From Petrimonas sp. IBARAKI (GTDB taxonomy: Bacteria > Bacteroidota > Bacteroidia > Bacteroidales > Dysgonomonadaceae), in the NCBI GenBank assembly GCA_002356435.2, contig AP018040.2, forward strand, positions 2,976,001 to 3,040,000: a stretch of 64,000 bases of DNA. The letters run 5' to 3'. The notes beneath the pieces are model-generated. The model saw only the letters and a program-made list of their open reading frames with translations. It did not search any database and was not told the origin of the DNA. Shown one piece after another: positions 1 to 8,375 of this stretch. The first letter of the stretch is position 1, and each line of letters starts with the position of its first letter. Both the position numbers and the translations under genes were made by a program.

Positions 1-591
1 AATCAGGTAAACGGGAACATTTTTTTTCACATAGTCCAGTAATCCCGCAGCCGGATACACATTCATTGAAGTGCCTATTATCACAAAAATATCTGCTTTC
101 CCGGCCAATTCCGCAGCCTCGGTAATCATCGGTACAGCCTCTCCAAACCATACGATATGCGGACGCAGCTGATATCCCTTTTCGCACTTATCGCCCATGT
201 TGATCTCCGGTTTATCGGCCGGCAACTCATAGATCAACGATTCGTCACCGGTAGACCTCACTTTCATCAACTCACCGTGCAAGTGCAGTACCTTGGTACT
301 TCCCGCCTGTTCGTGCAAATTATCAATATTCTGCGTAATTACCTGAACGTCAAAATCCTTCTCCATATCTGCAATTCCGGCATGCCCCTCATTGGGCTTT
401 GCACGGATCAGCTCGCGCCGGCGGATATTATAAAACTCCAACACAAGTGCCGGATTTCTGTGGAATGCTTCGGGAGTGGCGACATCTTCAACGGGGTATT
501 TATCCCATAATCCACCCGAATCGCGAAACGTCGATATTCCACTTTCGGCACTCATTCCTGCTCCGGTAAGTATAACAAGTTTCTTTTTCAT
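1..591 (-). CDS. cobB: Sir2-family NAD-dependent protein deacylase, C-terminus cut by window edge
   Basis: Sirtuins remove acyl groups from protein lysines in the cytoplasm, using NAD+. I read 197 residues on the minus strand from the ATG at 591; the frame runs off the left end. Visible motifs are the NAD-binding GAGMSAESGISTFRD (residues 10-24), TQNID (86-90) and the catalytic His in HLHGEL (His105), followed by RPHIVWFGE and a late Rossmann GTSMNVYPA motif. Between HGEL and RPHIVWFGE, where zinc-ribbon sirtuins carry two Cys pairs, only one Cys is present (GDKCEKG), so this copy probably lacks the structural zinc. It is divergent from the FKBP gene at 713, and each has its own promoter-like box. 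Family is certain; substrate and acyl preference cannot be read. Confidence 0.93.
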   Translation of the reverse strand, partial: MKKKLVILTGAGMSAESGISTFRDSGGLWDKYPVEDVATPEAFHRNPALVLEFYNIRRRELIRAKPNEGHAGIADMEKDFDVQVITQNIDNLHEQAGSTKVLHLHGELMKVRSTGDESLIYELPADKPEINMGDKCEKGYQLRPHIVWFGEAVPMITEAAELAGKADIFVIIGTSMNVYPAAGLLDYVKKNVPVYLI

Positions 592-624
592 TTTTTGTCC
601 GTTTAAATGGTTATCCTCCTTATA

Positions 625-632
625 CAAATATA
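625..632 (-). promoter_or_regulatory. Putative -7 promoter box for the sirtuin gene
   Basis: The minus strand reads TATATTTG, an exact match to the Bacteroidetes sigma-ABfr -7 consensus TAnnTTTG, 33 bases before the ATG at 591. No well-spaced -33 TTTG was found. Confidence 0.5.
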
Positions 633-674
633 GTTTTTTATACTCAAAAGAAGAATTATTCCGTATTAAATTCG

Positions 675-682
675 TACTTTTG
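675..682 (+). promoter_or_regulatory. Putative -7 promoter box for the FKBP operon
   Basis: TACTTTTG matches TAnnTTTG and lies 30 bases before the ATG at 713, giving a short leader. Confidence 0.5.
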
Positions 683-712
683 TGTCCAAATTGAAAAAAA
701 GAAAAAAGTTGA

Positions 713-1297
713 ATGGATAAATTAAGTTACGCGTTAGGAATGAGTATGGCATCGAGTCTTGTTAATTCCGGGCTAAATCAGATTGACACAGACTCGTTTG
801 TAAAGGCATTCATTGAAGTTATAAACAACGGCGCAGCAGAAATGAGCCCACAGGAGGCCAATCAATACATTCAGGAATATTTGAGCAAAAGGCAAAACGA
901 GATGCTGGGTGAGAACCTAAGAATCGGACGTAAATTTCTGGAAGAGAACAAGAAGAAGAACGGTGTTATTACCCTTGCCAGCGGATTACAATACGAAATT
1001 CTTAAAGAAGGCTCAGGACCAAAACCCAAAGCAACCGAAAAAGTGAAGTGCCATTATCACGGTACATTGATAAACGGCAAGGTTTTTGATAGTTCCGTAG
1101 AAAGGGGACAACCTGCTGTATTTGGTGTCAACCAAGTGATTAAAGGCTGGGTAGAGGCATTGCAGCTGATGAGCGTCGGCTCCAAATGGAGGTTATATAT
1201 TCCTTCGGAGCTAGCATATGGAAGCCAGGGGGCCGGAAGCTCCATAGAACCCAACTCCACCTTAATTTTCGATGTTGAATTGTTAGGGATAGAATAA
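713..1297 (+). CDS. FKBP-type peptidyl-prolyl cis-trans isomerase (194 aa)
   Basis: This enzyme speeds cis-trans isomerisation of Xaa-Pro bonds and helps protein folding. The first ~75 residues resemble the helical FKBP_N dimerisation region (LSYALGMSMASSL), and the FKBP catalytic domain fills the C-terminal half, with KCHYHGTLINGKVFDSS, FGVNQVIKGWVEAL and IPSELAYGSQGAG. There is no signal peptide, so it is probably cytoplasmic. It lies 30 bases before a second, lipoprotein FKBP with a closely similar catalytic domain. Together they look like a tandem duplication in which one copy stayed inside and the other moved to the envelope. The ATG at 713 follows an A-rich stretch, as usual in Bacteroidetes. 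Confidence 0.95.
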   Translation: MDKLSYALGMSMASSLVNSGLNQIDTDSFVKAFIEVINNGAAEMSPQEANQYIQEYLSKRQNEMLGENLRIGRKFLEENKKKNGVITLASGLQYEILKEGSGPKPKATEKVKCHYHGTLINGKVFDSSVERGQPAVFGVNQVIKGWVEALQLMSVGSKWRLYIPSELAYGSQGAGSSIEPNSTLIFDVELLGIE

Positions 1298-1327
1298 AGA
1301 GAACCCATTAAATAAAAAAGAAAAAAA

Positions 1328-2350
1328 ATGAAACAAAAAAACTTTGTTGTACTTGGCGCATTGGCAGCAGTTTCAATTATGCTGGTATCTTGCGGTGGCG
1401 GCAGTTCTGCTCCTGCGGCATCGTTAAAAAGCGATGTAGATAGTATTTCTTATGCTTATGGCGTAAATCTGGCCGACCAGGGCGGATTGATGCAGTACCT
1501 GGAGCAGTCTGGAATTATCCAGGGTGCATCCAATATCGAATACGATTATCAAATGCGTATTGCTACTGCCGATTCTACCCAGAAACAAGCGTTACAGAAA
1601 GAGATGAATGCAAAAATCGATTCACTGAATAAGGTAAATGCTCCAAAACTTGACGAATTCATCAAGGGATTGAAAGAATCGTTGAAGGGTGGAGAAGAAA
1701 AATCAGCTTATATTCAAGGCTTAAGCATTGGGCATCAGATTTCCCAACAAATGCTTCCTCAATTTGGAACGATGCTGTTCGGCCAGGATTCCACCAAAAA
1801 GATCAACAATGATCAGATGTTGGCCGGCTTAATCAGCACATTGAAAAATCAAAGCACCGCCATTTCCAAGGTGGACGCCAATGGATTGATTCAAAGAAAA
1901 GTAGAACAAGCTCAGGCTAAAGAACAGGCCAAACAGGAAGAAGAGCTGAAGGTTCAATATAAAGACAGTATCGCTGCCGGCGAAAAATTCCTGGCCGATA
2001 ACGGTAAGCGCGAAGGCGTGGTTACTCTTCCCAGTGGATTACAGTACGAGGTAATTCGCGAAGGTAACGGACCAATACCGGGTGACACCAATACAGTGAA
2101 AGTGCATTATCACGGCACCCTTATCAACGGAACTGTTTTCGACAGCAGTGTCGATAGAAAAGAACCGGCCACTTTCGGTGTAACACAAGTTATTCCCGGA
2201 TGGACAGAAGCACTCAAACTGATGCCTGTTGGTTCGAAATGGAAACTCTACGTTCCCTACAACCTGGCTTACGGCGCCCAAGACCGTGGAACCATCAAAC
2301 CTTTCTCTACATTGATCTTCGATGTAGAATTACTGGGGATAGAAAAGTAA
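1328..2350 (+). CDS. FKBP-type peptidyl-prolyl isomerase, lipoprotein (340 aa)
   Basis: This is an envelope prolyl isomerase of the Mip/FkpA architecture. The N-terminus has a lipoprotein signal ending in MLVSC (Cys22), then a Gly/Ser-rich linker. An extended helical FKBP_N region follows, rich in Gln, Lys and Glu (about residues 40-210), and the catalytic FKBP domain occupies the last ~120 residues (KVHYHGTLINGTVFDSS, FGVTQVIPGWTEAL, VPYNLAYGAQDRG). Its catalytic domain is very similar to that of the cytoplasmic copy just upstream. The two genes form an operon that ends in a clear terminator. It probably assists folding of outer-membrane or periplasmic proteins; the client proteins cannot be read. 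Confidence 0.95.
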   Translation: MKQKNFVVLGALAAVSIMLVSCGGGSSAPAASLKSDVDSISYAYGVNLADQGGLMQYLEQSGIIQGASNIEYDYQMRIATADSTQKQALQKEMNAKIDSLNKVNAPKLDEFIKGLKESLKGGEEKSAYIQGLSIGHQISQQMLPQFGTMLFGQDSTKKINNDQMLAGLISTLKNQSTAISKVDANGLIQRKVEQAQAKEQAKQEEELKVQYKDSIAAGEKFLADNGKREGVVTLPSGLQYEVIREGNGPIPGDTNTVKVHYHGTLINGTVFDSSVDRKEPATFGVTQVIPGWTEALKLMPVGSKWKLYVPYNLAYGAQDRGTIKPFSTLIFDVELLGIEK

Positions 2351-2381
2351 CCGATCACACATCACCCTATATTTATTCACG

Positions 2382-2411
2382 GGACGGCTGTTTGTCGTCC
2401 CGTTTTTTTGT
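2382..2411 (+). terminator. Rho-independent terminator after the FKBP operon
   Basis: Nine-pair stem CGGGACGGC / GTCGTCCCG (one G-T pair) with a TGTTT loop, followed by a run of seven T. It begins 32 bases after the stop codon. Confidence 0.9.
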
Positions 2412-2524
2412 TTTAACCCATACGGATCTACGAAAAAAAAGTCTACAAAACCATTCAAACTCTATCATTATTATTCAATAATAGGTATTATACTTGTTTT
2501 ATCATCGATTTTAACACGAAATTA

Positions 2525-2555
2525 TTGCATAATACTAATTTTAAGGTTATTTTTG
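2525..2555 (+). promoter_or_regulatory. Candidate distal promoter for the first SusC/D pair
   Basis: A TTG at 2525-2527 and TATTTTTG at 2548-2555 (TAnnTTTG) are separated by 20 bases, consistent with a Bacteroidetes -33/-7 pair. Confidence 0.4.
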
Positions 2556-2746
2556 CATCGTTTTAGGTTATTTTGACAACCTGGTGTTTTGGGAAAAACA
2601 AAATTGCAACTTATAAACTAAGATTAATTTGTTTTCAAAGGTTATCAAGCCTAATATTCGATAATCTGTAAATATTAAATTGACTTTTTTAAAAAACTAT
2701 CGTGTTAATTTCGTTATATTATATATTATATTATTTTATTTTCACA

Positions 2747-2754
2747 TATATTTG
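2747..2754 (+). promoter_or_regulatory. Candidate proximal -7 box for the first SusC/D pair
   Basis: TATATTTG matches the -7 consensus exactly. Transcription from here would give a leader of about 150 bases before the ATG at 2914. Confidence 0.5.
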
Positions 2755-2891
2755 CGTGATTTCTGATTTATCGAAAAAGCCGACGAGCATATTCTTAAGC
2801 GACAAGTATTCTGTCTACCGCCTTTGCCCATACTCAAAAAGCCGACTCTTTCGAAAATTACAATCGATCATATTTTCAAGTATTGCAAAGC

Positions 2892-2924
2892 GTTTAATTT
2901 AAAAGTAGAGTTTATGAAAAGAAA
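2892..2924 (+). repeat. 33-base leader/start block shared with second SusC (copy 1)
   Basis: This block covers the last 22 leader bases and the first 11 coding bases of the SusC gene. It is identical, base for base, to 8343-8375. The coding sequence beyond it diverges, so the leader is more conserved than the protein-coding part. Confidence 0.85.
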
Positions 2925-5900
2925 GTTATTCATGTTTTTGACCCTGTTCCTGACAGGAATAGGGATCTTAACTGCTCAAACACAAGTACGCGGTACTGTT
3001 GTGGATGAAGCAGGGATTCCGATAATCGGAGCTACCATACAGGTAAAAGGTACTGCACAGGGTACGGTCACGGATCTTGACGGGCAATTTTCGTTGTCCG
3101 CTCCGGCAAATGCGACGCTCGTTATCTCCTACGTAGGGTTAACTACCCAGGAAATACCTGTTCGACCAACCGTAAACATTACGCTTCTACCGGATACGGA
3201 GTTACTACAAGAAGTGGTTGTGACGGCACTCGGAATTAGCCGTGAGAAAAAATCACTCGGATATTCTGTTGCAGAGGTGAGCGCTGACGAAATGATCAAA
3301 TCCCGAGGAGGCGTTACGAATCCAATAAATTCTCTGGTGGGGAAAGTTTCCGGCTTGCAGATTTCCGGATCAACCGGAAATATGGGTGGTTCATCAAAAA
3401 TACTTATAAGGGGTGCCAAATCCATTTCCGGCAATAACCAGCCCTTGTTTGTCATCGACGGAGTTCCCATTGAAGGTACGGATTATAACACAAACGATGC
3501 TGCACGTGGAGCAGGAGGATACGACTACGGCAACCTGATCCAGGACATCAACCCCGACGACATCGAATCGATTTCTGTTTTAAAAGGGCCCAATGCTTCG
3601 GCATTGTACGGTTCCCGCGCCACGAACGGTGTAGTCATGATTGTCACTAAAAAAGGTGCAAGCCACAAAGGACTGGGAATTTCATTTAATACAGGAATTG
3701 GATTTGAAAAAGTGAATAAACTTCCGGTAATGCAGACCAAATATGGTGGCGGGTATTCACTGGGAGCCTACGATGAAGATGGGGAGCCTTTGGCTCGAAT
3801 CAATGGCGTTGATTACAACATTATGGACTATGGGGTCGACGAAAGCTGGGGCCCGGCATACGATGGAACCACCAAATACCTATCGTGGTACGATCTGGCG
3901 AAGTGGGAAAACGGCGGGAAAATTGGCGATCCTACAACCAGCCTCTGGCAGGCACCCGCAAACGATATCGACAAGTTTTTTGAAACCGGTGTCAGCATAA
4001 CCAATAACATCAATATATCGAGGGCCAACGACAACACCGCCTTCAGGGTTTCTTACACGAACATGTCGTTAAAAGGTTATATGCCCAATAGTAATTTGCA
4101 AAAGAATTCATTCAACGCAAGCGGCTCCATTAAATTAACCGATAAGTATGAACTCTTTTCAAACATCACTTATCTGAATCAGGCAACTACCGGACGTCCT
4201 GAAACCGGATATGGAGACAACAACGTGATGCAAAAGTTTATACAATGGGGACAACGTCAACTGGATATGAAAGAACTGAAATCGTTGTACAAGTATAAAC
4301 ATGATGGCTCCCAAGCCTCGTGGAACCGCGCAGGATGGGACGATCCCAAACCTGAGTACTCAAACAACCCGTATTGGTCACGCTACATGAACTACCAAAA
4401 TGACACCCGAAACAGGTTATACGGCAATGCTGGTGTAAAGGCTTACATCCTGAAAAATTTAACGGCACAGTTTAAATCGAGCTTAGATTTTTTCAGCGAC
4501 AAGCAGTTCGAACGAAGTGCGGTGTATTCACAGGAAGAATCCAAATTTGCCGAGTATCACCGTCAACAATACGAACTTAATAATGAATTACTGGTTCAAT
4601 ACTCCACAAATTTGAACGAAGACCTTTCCTGGAACTTCAATGTGGGAGCCAACAACATGTTCCGTAATTATGAACGCCTGGAGGGTTATTCAGTTTCAGG
4701 CCTGGTACTTCCTGAGTTTTACAACTTGTCCAACTCGAAGAGCCCGGCAAAAGCTGAAAACTTTACCAGCGAAAAATCCATCAACAGCTTATTCGCAAGT
4801 ACCACGTTAGGGTATCAGTCTCTGGCATATCTTGATGGGACCATCCGCAACGACTGGTCTTCCAGCTTAAACGGCAAGGGATATCTTTATTATTCTTTAA
4901 CGGGAAGTTTAATCCTGTCGGAATTGGTTAAGCAAGACTGGCTGACTTTCTCCAAGATCAGGCTGGGTTATGCAAAAGTAGGTGGCGACACCGATCCGTA
5001 CCGTATTTTTGACACCTATGCTTTTTATACCAGCTTGGATCAGAATCATGCCTATTTACTACCGTTAATTAAGAATAACCTTGCCTTGAAACCTGAACAA
5101 ACCCATTCTTACGAAGCAGGTCTTGAAGCCCGTTTTCTCAACAACAGACTGGGATTTGATTTCACACTCTACAAAAGTATCACACGCGATCAGATAATGC
5201 CTCTGTCGTTAACAGGTGCCAGCGGTTATACTTCCATGATTATTAACGCCGGAAGAATGGACAACCAGGGGGTTGAATTGAAATTTGACGTTTCTCCCAT
5301 CAAAACGCCTGAATTTGAATGGAATGCAACCATCACCATGGCTAGCAACAAAAACAAGGTAGTTGACCTGATTGAGGGAGTCGATTATTACCGCATCGTA
5401 AATGCTCCGTTTAAAGTTGAAGTCGGTGCCTTCAAAGGTCAGGAATACGGAGTTATCATGGGTACAGACTATGTTTATGATGACAACGGAAATAAAGTAG
5501 TTCAGGATGACGGACTTTACGCATCTACCAGTGGAAATGTTCCCCTCGGCAGTGTATATCCAAAATTAACCGGAGGTTTCTTAAACACATTTAACTATAA
5601 AAACCTCAGTCTTAGCGTTTTATTTGACGGACAGAGAGGCGGTAAATTTTTCTCCACATCCTATATGTGGGGTATCTACTCCGGTATGCTTGAAGAAACA
5701 GCAGACAATAACGAATTAGGAATTCCCAAACGAAACGACCCGGAAGAAAATGGGGGTGTATTGTTACCGGGTGTTTTTGCCGATGGTACGCCAAACGATG
5801 TCAGGGTAGATGCAGAAACATGGGGCGGAAGCATGTATTCCGGGCCGGCTGCCCAAAGTGTTTTTAAAAGCGATTTTGTAAAATTAAGGGAAATCACTAT

Positions 5901-6105
5901 TGGTTATCGCGTTCCGTTGAAATCCAAATACATCAGCAACTTAAACATTTCTGCCTATGGACGTAACTTAGCACTCTGGGGACCCGACACGAAACACTTC
6001 GACCCGGAATCCGCCACAACAAGTTCCGGAAATATTCAGGGTATCGAAGGTGGCGCATTACCTTCGCTAGCCACTTTTGGTCTTAACGTTGGATTTCAAT
6101 TTTAA
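2914..6105 (+). CDS. SusC/RagA-family TonB-linked outer-membrane transporter (1063 aa)
   Basis: SusC proteins are outer-membrane barrels that import oligomers together with a SusD lipoprotein lid, powered by TonB. I chose the ATG at 2914 because it starts a clean signal peptide (MKRKLFMFLTLFLTGIGI, cleavage near TAQ). The longer frame from 2824 adds 30 residues that would bury the signal. Domains are a carboxypeptidase-regulatory-like domain (QVRGTVVDEAG to about residue 100), a plug with the SusC signatures LLQEVVVTALG and SVLKGPNASALYGSRATNGV, then a beta-barrel of ~800 residues ending in Phe (GLNVGFQF). The partner SusD gene begins 16 bases downstream. No glycosidase or peptidase is nearby, so the substrate is unknown. 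Confidence 0.95.
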   Translation: MKRKLFMFLTLFLTGIGILTAQTQVRGTVVDEAGIPIIGATIQVKGTAQGTVTDLDGQFSLSAPANATLVISYVGLTTQEIPVRPTVNITLLPDTELLQEVVVTALGISREKKSLGYSVAEVSADEMIKSRGGVTNPINSLVGKVSGLQISGSTGNMGGSSKILIRGAKSISGNNQPLFVIDGVPIEGTDYNTNDAARGAGGYDYGNLIQDINPDDIESISVLKGPNASALYGSRATNGVVMIVTKKGASHKGLGISFNTGIGFEKVNKLPVMQTKYGGGYSLGAYDEDGEPLARINGVDYNIMDYGVDESWGPAYDGTTKYLSWYDLAKWENGGKIGDPTTSLWQAPANDIDKFFETGVSITNNINISRANDNTAFRVSYTNMSLKGYMPNSNLQKNSFNASGSIKLTDKYELFSNITYLNQATTGRPETGYGDNNVMQKFIQWGQRQLDMKELKSLYKYKHDGSQASWNRAGWDDPKPEYSNNPYWSRYMNYQNDTRNRLYGNAGVKAYILKNLTAQFKSSLDFFSDKQFERSAVYSQEESKFAEYHRQQYELNNELLVQYSTNLNEDLSWNFNVGANNMFRNYERLEGYSVSGLVLPEFYNLSNSKSPAKAENFTSEKSINSLFASTTLGYQSLAYLDGTIRNDWSSSLNGKGYLYYSLTGSLILSELVKQDWLTFSKIRLGYAKVGGDTDPYRIFDTYAFYTSLDQNHAYLLPLIKNNLALKPEQTHSYEAGLEARFLNNRLGFDFTLYKSITRDQIMPLSLTGASGYTSMIINAGRMDNQGVELKFDVSPIKTPEFEWNATITMASNKNKVVDLIEGVDYYRIVNAPFKVEVGAFKGQEYGVIMGTDYVYDDNGNKVVQDDGLYASTSGNVPLGSVYPKLTGGFLNTFNYKNLSLSVLFDGQRGGKFFSTSYMWGIYSGMLEETADNNELGIPKRNDPEENGGVLLPGVFADGTPNDVRVDAETWGGSMYSGPAAQSVFKSDFVKLREITIGYRVPLKSKYISNLNISAYGRNLALWGPDTKHFDPESATTSSGNIQGIEGGALPSLATFGLNVGFQF

Positions 6106-6120
6106 TTAAAAAACAGGACA

Positions 6121-7701
6121 ATGAAAACATTCAACAAAATATCACTCGCATTACTTGCTATATTCTTGATTGTATCGTGTCAAGACATGGAGGATCTGAA
6201 CAAAAATCCGAATGAACCGGATAAAGTCTCAACTTCCACCCTTTTGACGGGAGCTCAGAAGAAAATGATGGATTACATTTACGACACCTGGTTCAGCGGC
6301 CGTCAAGCGCTACCCTACGCTCAATATTGGAGTCAACGGAATTATACAGAGGAAGACCGCTACCAAATCCGTGAATCTGTCAATAATAGTTACTTCAATC
6401 ATTTATACGTTACGGCAGGCAATTACGCCCTTATCGAAAAGATGAACACTGATGAGGCAACCAAAAGTGAAGTTGCTACCTATGGCAACAACAACAACCA
6501 GATAGCAGTAGCTAAAATCCTAAAGATATGGTTGATGCAGGTTGTTGCTGATACCTGGGGAAGTGTTCCTTATTCAGAAGCCTTCCAATTGAACGACGGC
6601 ATAACTTATCCTAAATACGATGAACTGAACGTTCTTTATCCCGAATTTATCAAAGAATTAGACAAAGCCATTGCGCTCATCAACGAAGACGAAGTAGCCT
6701 TTACTTCAGGAGATAGAATATACGATGGTGATGCCACAAAATGGAAACAATTTGCGAACAGTTTAAAATGCCGTATTGCCATTCGTCTATCTAAGGTCGA
6801 CCCTAACTGGAGAACATATATTGATCAGGCAGTTGCTTCGGGTGTATTTACGTCGAATGACGATGAAGCGATGTTTAAATACTCCAACGAAGCTCCCAAC
6901 GAATGCTACTTCTACCGGGGTTATTTTGTGGACGGACGTAACGACTTTTCAATAACAAAGCCGTTTACAGACCTTTTAAAAGGACAGCCCGACACGTTGA
7001 ACAACAAGCAACACCCGTGGGAAGGCGTGGTTGATCCGCGACTAACAATTTACACAACACCAAGAGGCGGAAAATACCTGGGACTTCCTTACGGATTACC
7101 GAGCAACAACATGACAACTGCCATCAGAAACGCCGCTCCCTCCTGGTATTCTGCTTCTCCTCCTATTATTTTAAATAAGGACTTCTCCGTTCCGTTGATG
7201 ACGTATGCAGAATTGTGTTTCATTCTCAGCGAACGCCACAATTGGGATCAAGAATGGTACGAAGAAGGTGTTGAGTCTTCATTAGAACACTGGTATACAT
7301 TAGCAGGTAAAACCCTTGACCAAGATGCATTGGATACCTACCTCGAATCAGTCAGCGGAACCGTAAACGCCGAAACCGTGGCAACCCAGAAATACATCCA
7401 TCTGTATATGCAGGGGACTGAAGCCTGGAGTGAATACAGGAGGACCGGCTATCCTTTAACAATGCTTAAACCGGGAGAATTTACCTATGTGGTAGGTGGA
7501 GAAAAAGTGGCATTTACTCCGCTTTCCGACACAAAAGGAGATTTACCTGCCCGTGTTAAGTATCCTACCAATGAAAGTACGTTAAATCCGGATGGTTTCA
7601 ATGGCGCAATAGCCAAACTTCAGGACGGAACCAACAACTACTATTCCAAAATGTACTGGGATGTCAGATCTGAACAGAATCCACATCCGGCTAACAAATA
7701 G
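6121..7701 (+). CDS. SusD/RagB-family nutrient-binding outer-membrane lipoprotein (526 aa)
   Basis: This is the surface lid and binding partner of the SusC transporter just upstream. The lipoprotein signal ends at LIVSC (Cys20). The start DLNKNPNEPD and the motif VVADTWGSVPYSEAF are typical of the SusD-like_2 branch (helical TPR-like fold), which is found with a range of oligosaccharide and peptide systems. The protein ends with the YWDVRSEQNPHP tail. It is cotranscribed with the SusC gene (16-base gap) and followed by a strong terminator. The ligand cannot be deduced. Confidence 0.93.
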   Translation: MKTFNKISLALLAIFLIVSCQDMEDLNKNPNEPDKVSTSTLLTGAQKKMMDYIYDTWFSGRQALPYAQYWSQRNYTEEDRYQIRESVNNSYFNHLYVTAGNYALIEKMNTDEATKSEVATYGNNNNQIAVAKILKIWLMQVVADTWGSVPYSEAFQLNDGITYPKYDELNVLYPEFIKELDKAIALINEDEVAFTSGDRIYDGDATKWKQFANSLKCRIAIRLSKVDPNWRTYIDQAVASGVFTSNDDEAMFKYSNEAPNECYFYRGYFVDGRNDFSITKPFTDLLKGQPDTLNNKQHPWEGVVDPRLTIYTTPRGGKYLGLPYGLPSNNMTTAIRNAAPSWYSASPPIILNKDFSVPLMTYAELCFILSERHNWDQEWYEEGVESSLEHWYTLAGKTLDQDALDTYLESVSGTVNAETVATQKYIHLYMQGTEAWSEYRRTGYPLTMLKPGEFTYVVGGEKVAFTPLSDTKGDLPARVKYPTNESTLNPDGFNGAIAKLQDGTNNYYSKMYWDVRSEQNPHPANK

Positions 7702-7760
7702 GAATGCTGACACGAAAGTGATTCACTATTTCCAATAAAGCTATATTAAAACTCTATTTT

Positions 7761-7797
7761 AACAAGGTGCCTTAAAAGGCACCTTGTTTGTTTTTTC
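7761..7797 (+). terminator. Rho-independent terminator after the first SusC/D pair
   Basis: A 13-base perfect inverted repeat (AACAAGGTGCCTT / AAGGCACCTTGTT, tight loop) is followed by TGTTTTTTC. Confidence 0.92.
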
Positions 7798-7886
7798 TCC
7801 CGCATATTTCTTTTAAAGTGTAATACAAACACTCCGATTTTAGACATAGTATTACAAATAAATTGAAATAAATACAAAAAAAACAA

Positions 7887-7914
7887 TTTGGTATTGAATT
7901 TTAATTTATATTTG
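7887..7914 (+). promoter_or_regulatory. Promoter: -33 TTTG and -7 TATATTTG
   Basis: TTTG at 7887-7890 and TATATTTG at 7907-7914 with a 16-base spacer. This is the most complete Bacteroidetes-type promoter in the SusC regions. It points at the small frame starting at 7950 and, beyond it, at the second SusC gene. Confidence 0.55.
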
Positions 7915-7949
7915 CACTAACTTTGAGTTAAAATATATTCTAATAAGTT

Positions 7950-8015
7950 ATGAATAGAGAGCCACGTCCCCTCCAAAAGGTGATTCATGCTTTTTTATTC
8001 ATGCAAAAAGAATGA
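7950..8015 (+). other. Short reading frame (21 aa): leader peptide or decayed SusC start
   Basis: The frame reads MNREPRPLQKVIHAFLFMQ plus KE and a stop, 36 bases after a good promoter. Its opening MNRE and its hydrophobic FLF stretch recall the start of the third SusC protein in this window (MNREAHPEHTRHCHKFLYLF). It could be the surviving 5' end of a lost outer-membrane gene whose promoter remains, or a regulatory leader peptide for the SusC gene at 8365. The evidence is weak. Confidence 0.3.
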
Positions 8016-8175
8016 ATTTTTAATTATTTTTAATTTTTTTATCATTTTAATTGGAAATAATTATAAAGTAGGACATATGATAGAAACTACTTACAACATA
8101 CTGCTCAATTAAATTTATGGGTCTTATTATGCTAAAGAATATTGTCAAAAGCAATTTAATTTTAAAAAAATAATT

Positions 8176-8183
8176 TATATTTG
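8176..8183 (+). promoter_or_regulatory. Candidate proximal -7 box for the second SusC/D operon
   Basis: TATATTTG in the context AATTTATATTTGCA, the same 14 bases as at the upstream promoter (7903-7916). It would give a leader of ~175 bases before the ATG at 8365. Confidence 0.5.
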
Positions 8184-8342
8184 CAAACAAATAAGGAAAC
8201 TTATTTTTTGTTAATCGCTTACGATAAGGAAGCCGGTCAGAATTTTACCTTGACATCCTTTATTTCCTCCAAAAAAACGTTTGTTTTTTTAATTGCCACA
8301 GCGATTACTTCAGAATGTAACGATGATTTATACTATATAATT

Positions 8343-8375
8343 GTTTAATTTAAAAGTAGAGTTTATGAAAAGAAA
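8343..8375 (+). repeat. 33-base leader/start block shared with first SusC (copy 2)
   Basis: Identical to 2892-2924. It covers the 22 bases before the ATG at 8365 and the first 11 coding bases. Confidence 0.85.

Larger units (their letters stand above)
2412..2913. other. AT-rich intergenic region and long leader before the first SusC gene
   Basis: No credible gene is present. The stretch holds two promoter-like boxes (2548-2555 and 2747-2754). After the second lies a leader of ~150 bases containing an 11-base direct repeat, AAAAAGCCGAC, at 2774-2784 and 2836-2846. It ends in the 33-base block shared with the second SusC gene. An in-frame upstream extension to 2824 is probably not translated. 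Confidence 0.7.
7798..8364. other. AT-rich intergenic region before the second SusC gene
   Basis: It holds two promoter-like boxes (7907-7914 and 8176-8183), a 21-codon reading frame at 7950 that may be a leader peptide or a decayed SusC start, and a pair of 8-base complementary segments (TAATCGCT at 8213-8220, AGCGATTA at 8300-8307) that could fold the leader RNA. No larger gene is present. Confidence 0.6.

Noticed and set aside
2824-2913. Upstream start for the first SusC
   Set aside because: It would add 30 residues before a clean signal peptide, and the shared leader block supports the ATG at 2914.
8191-8364. Invertible promoter upstream of the second SusC
   Set aside because: The only inverted repeat is 8 bases and encloses no promoter, so an RNA leader fold explains it better.
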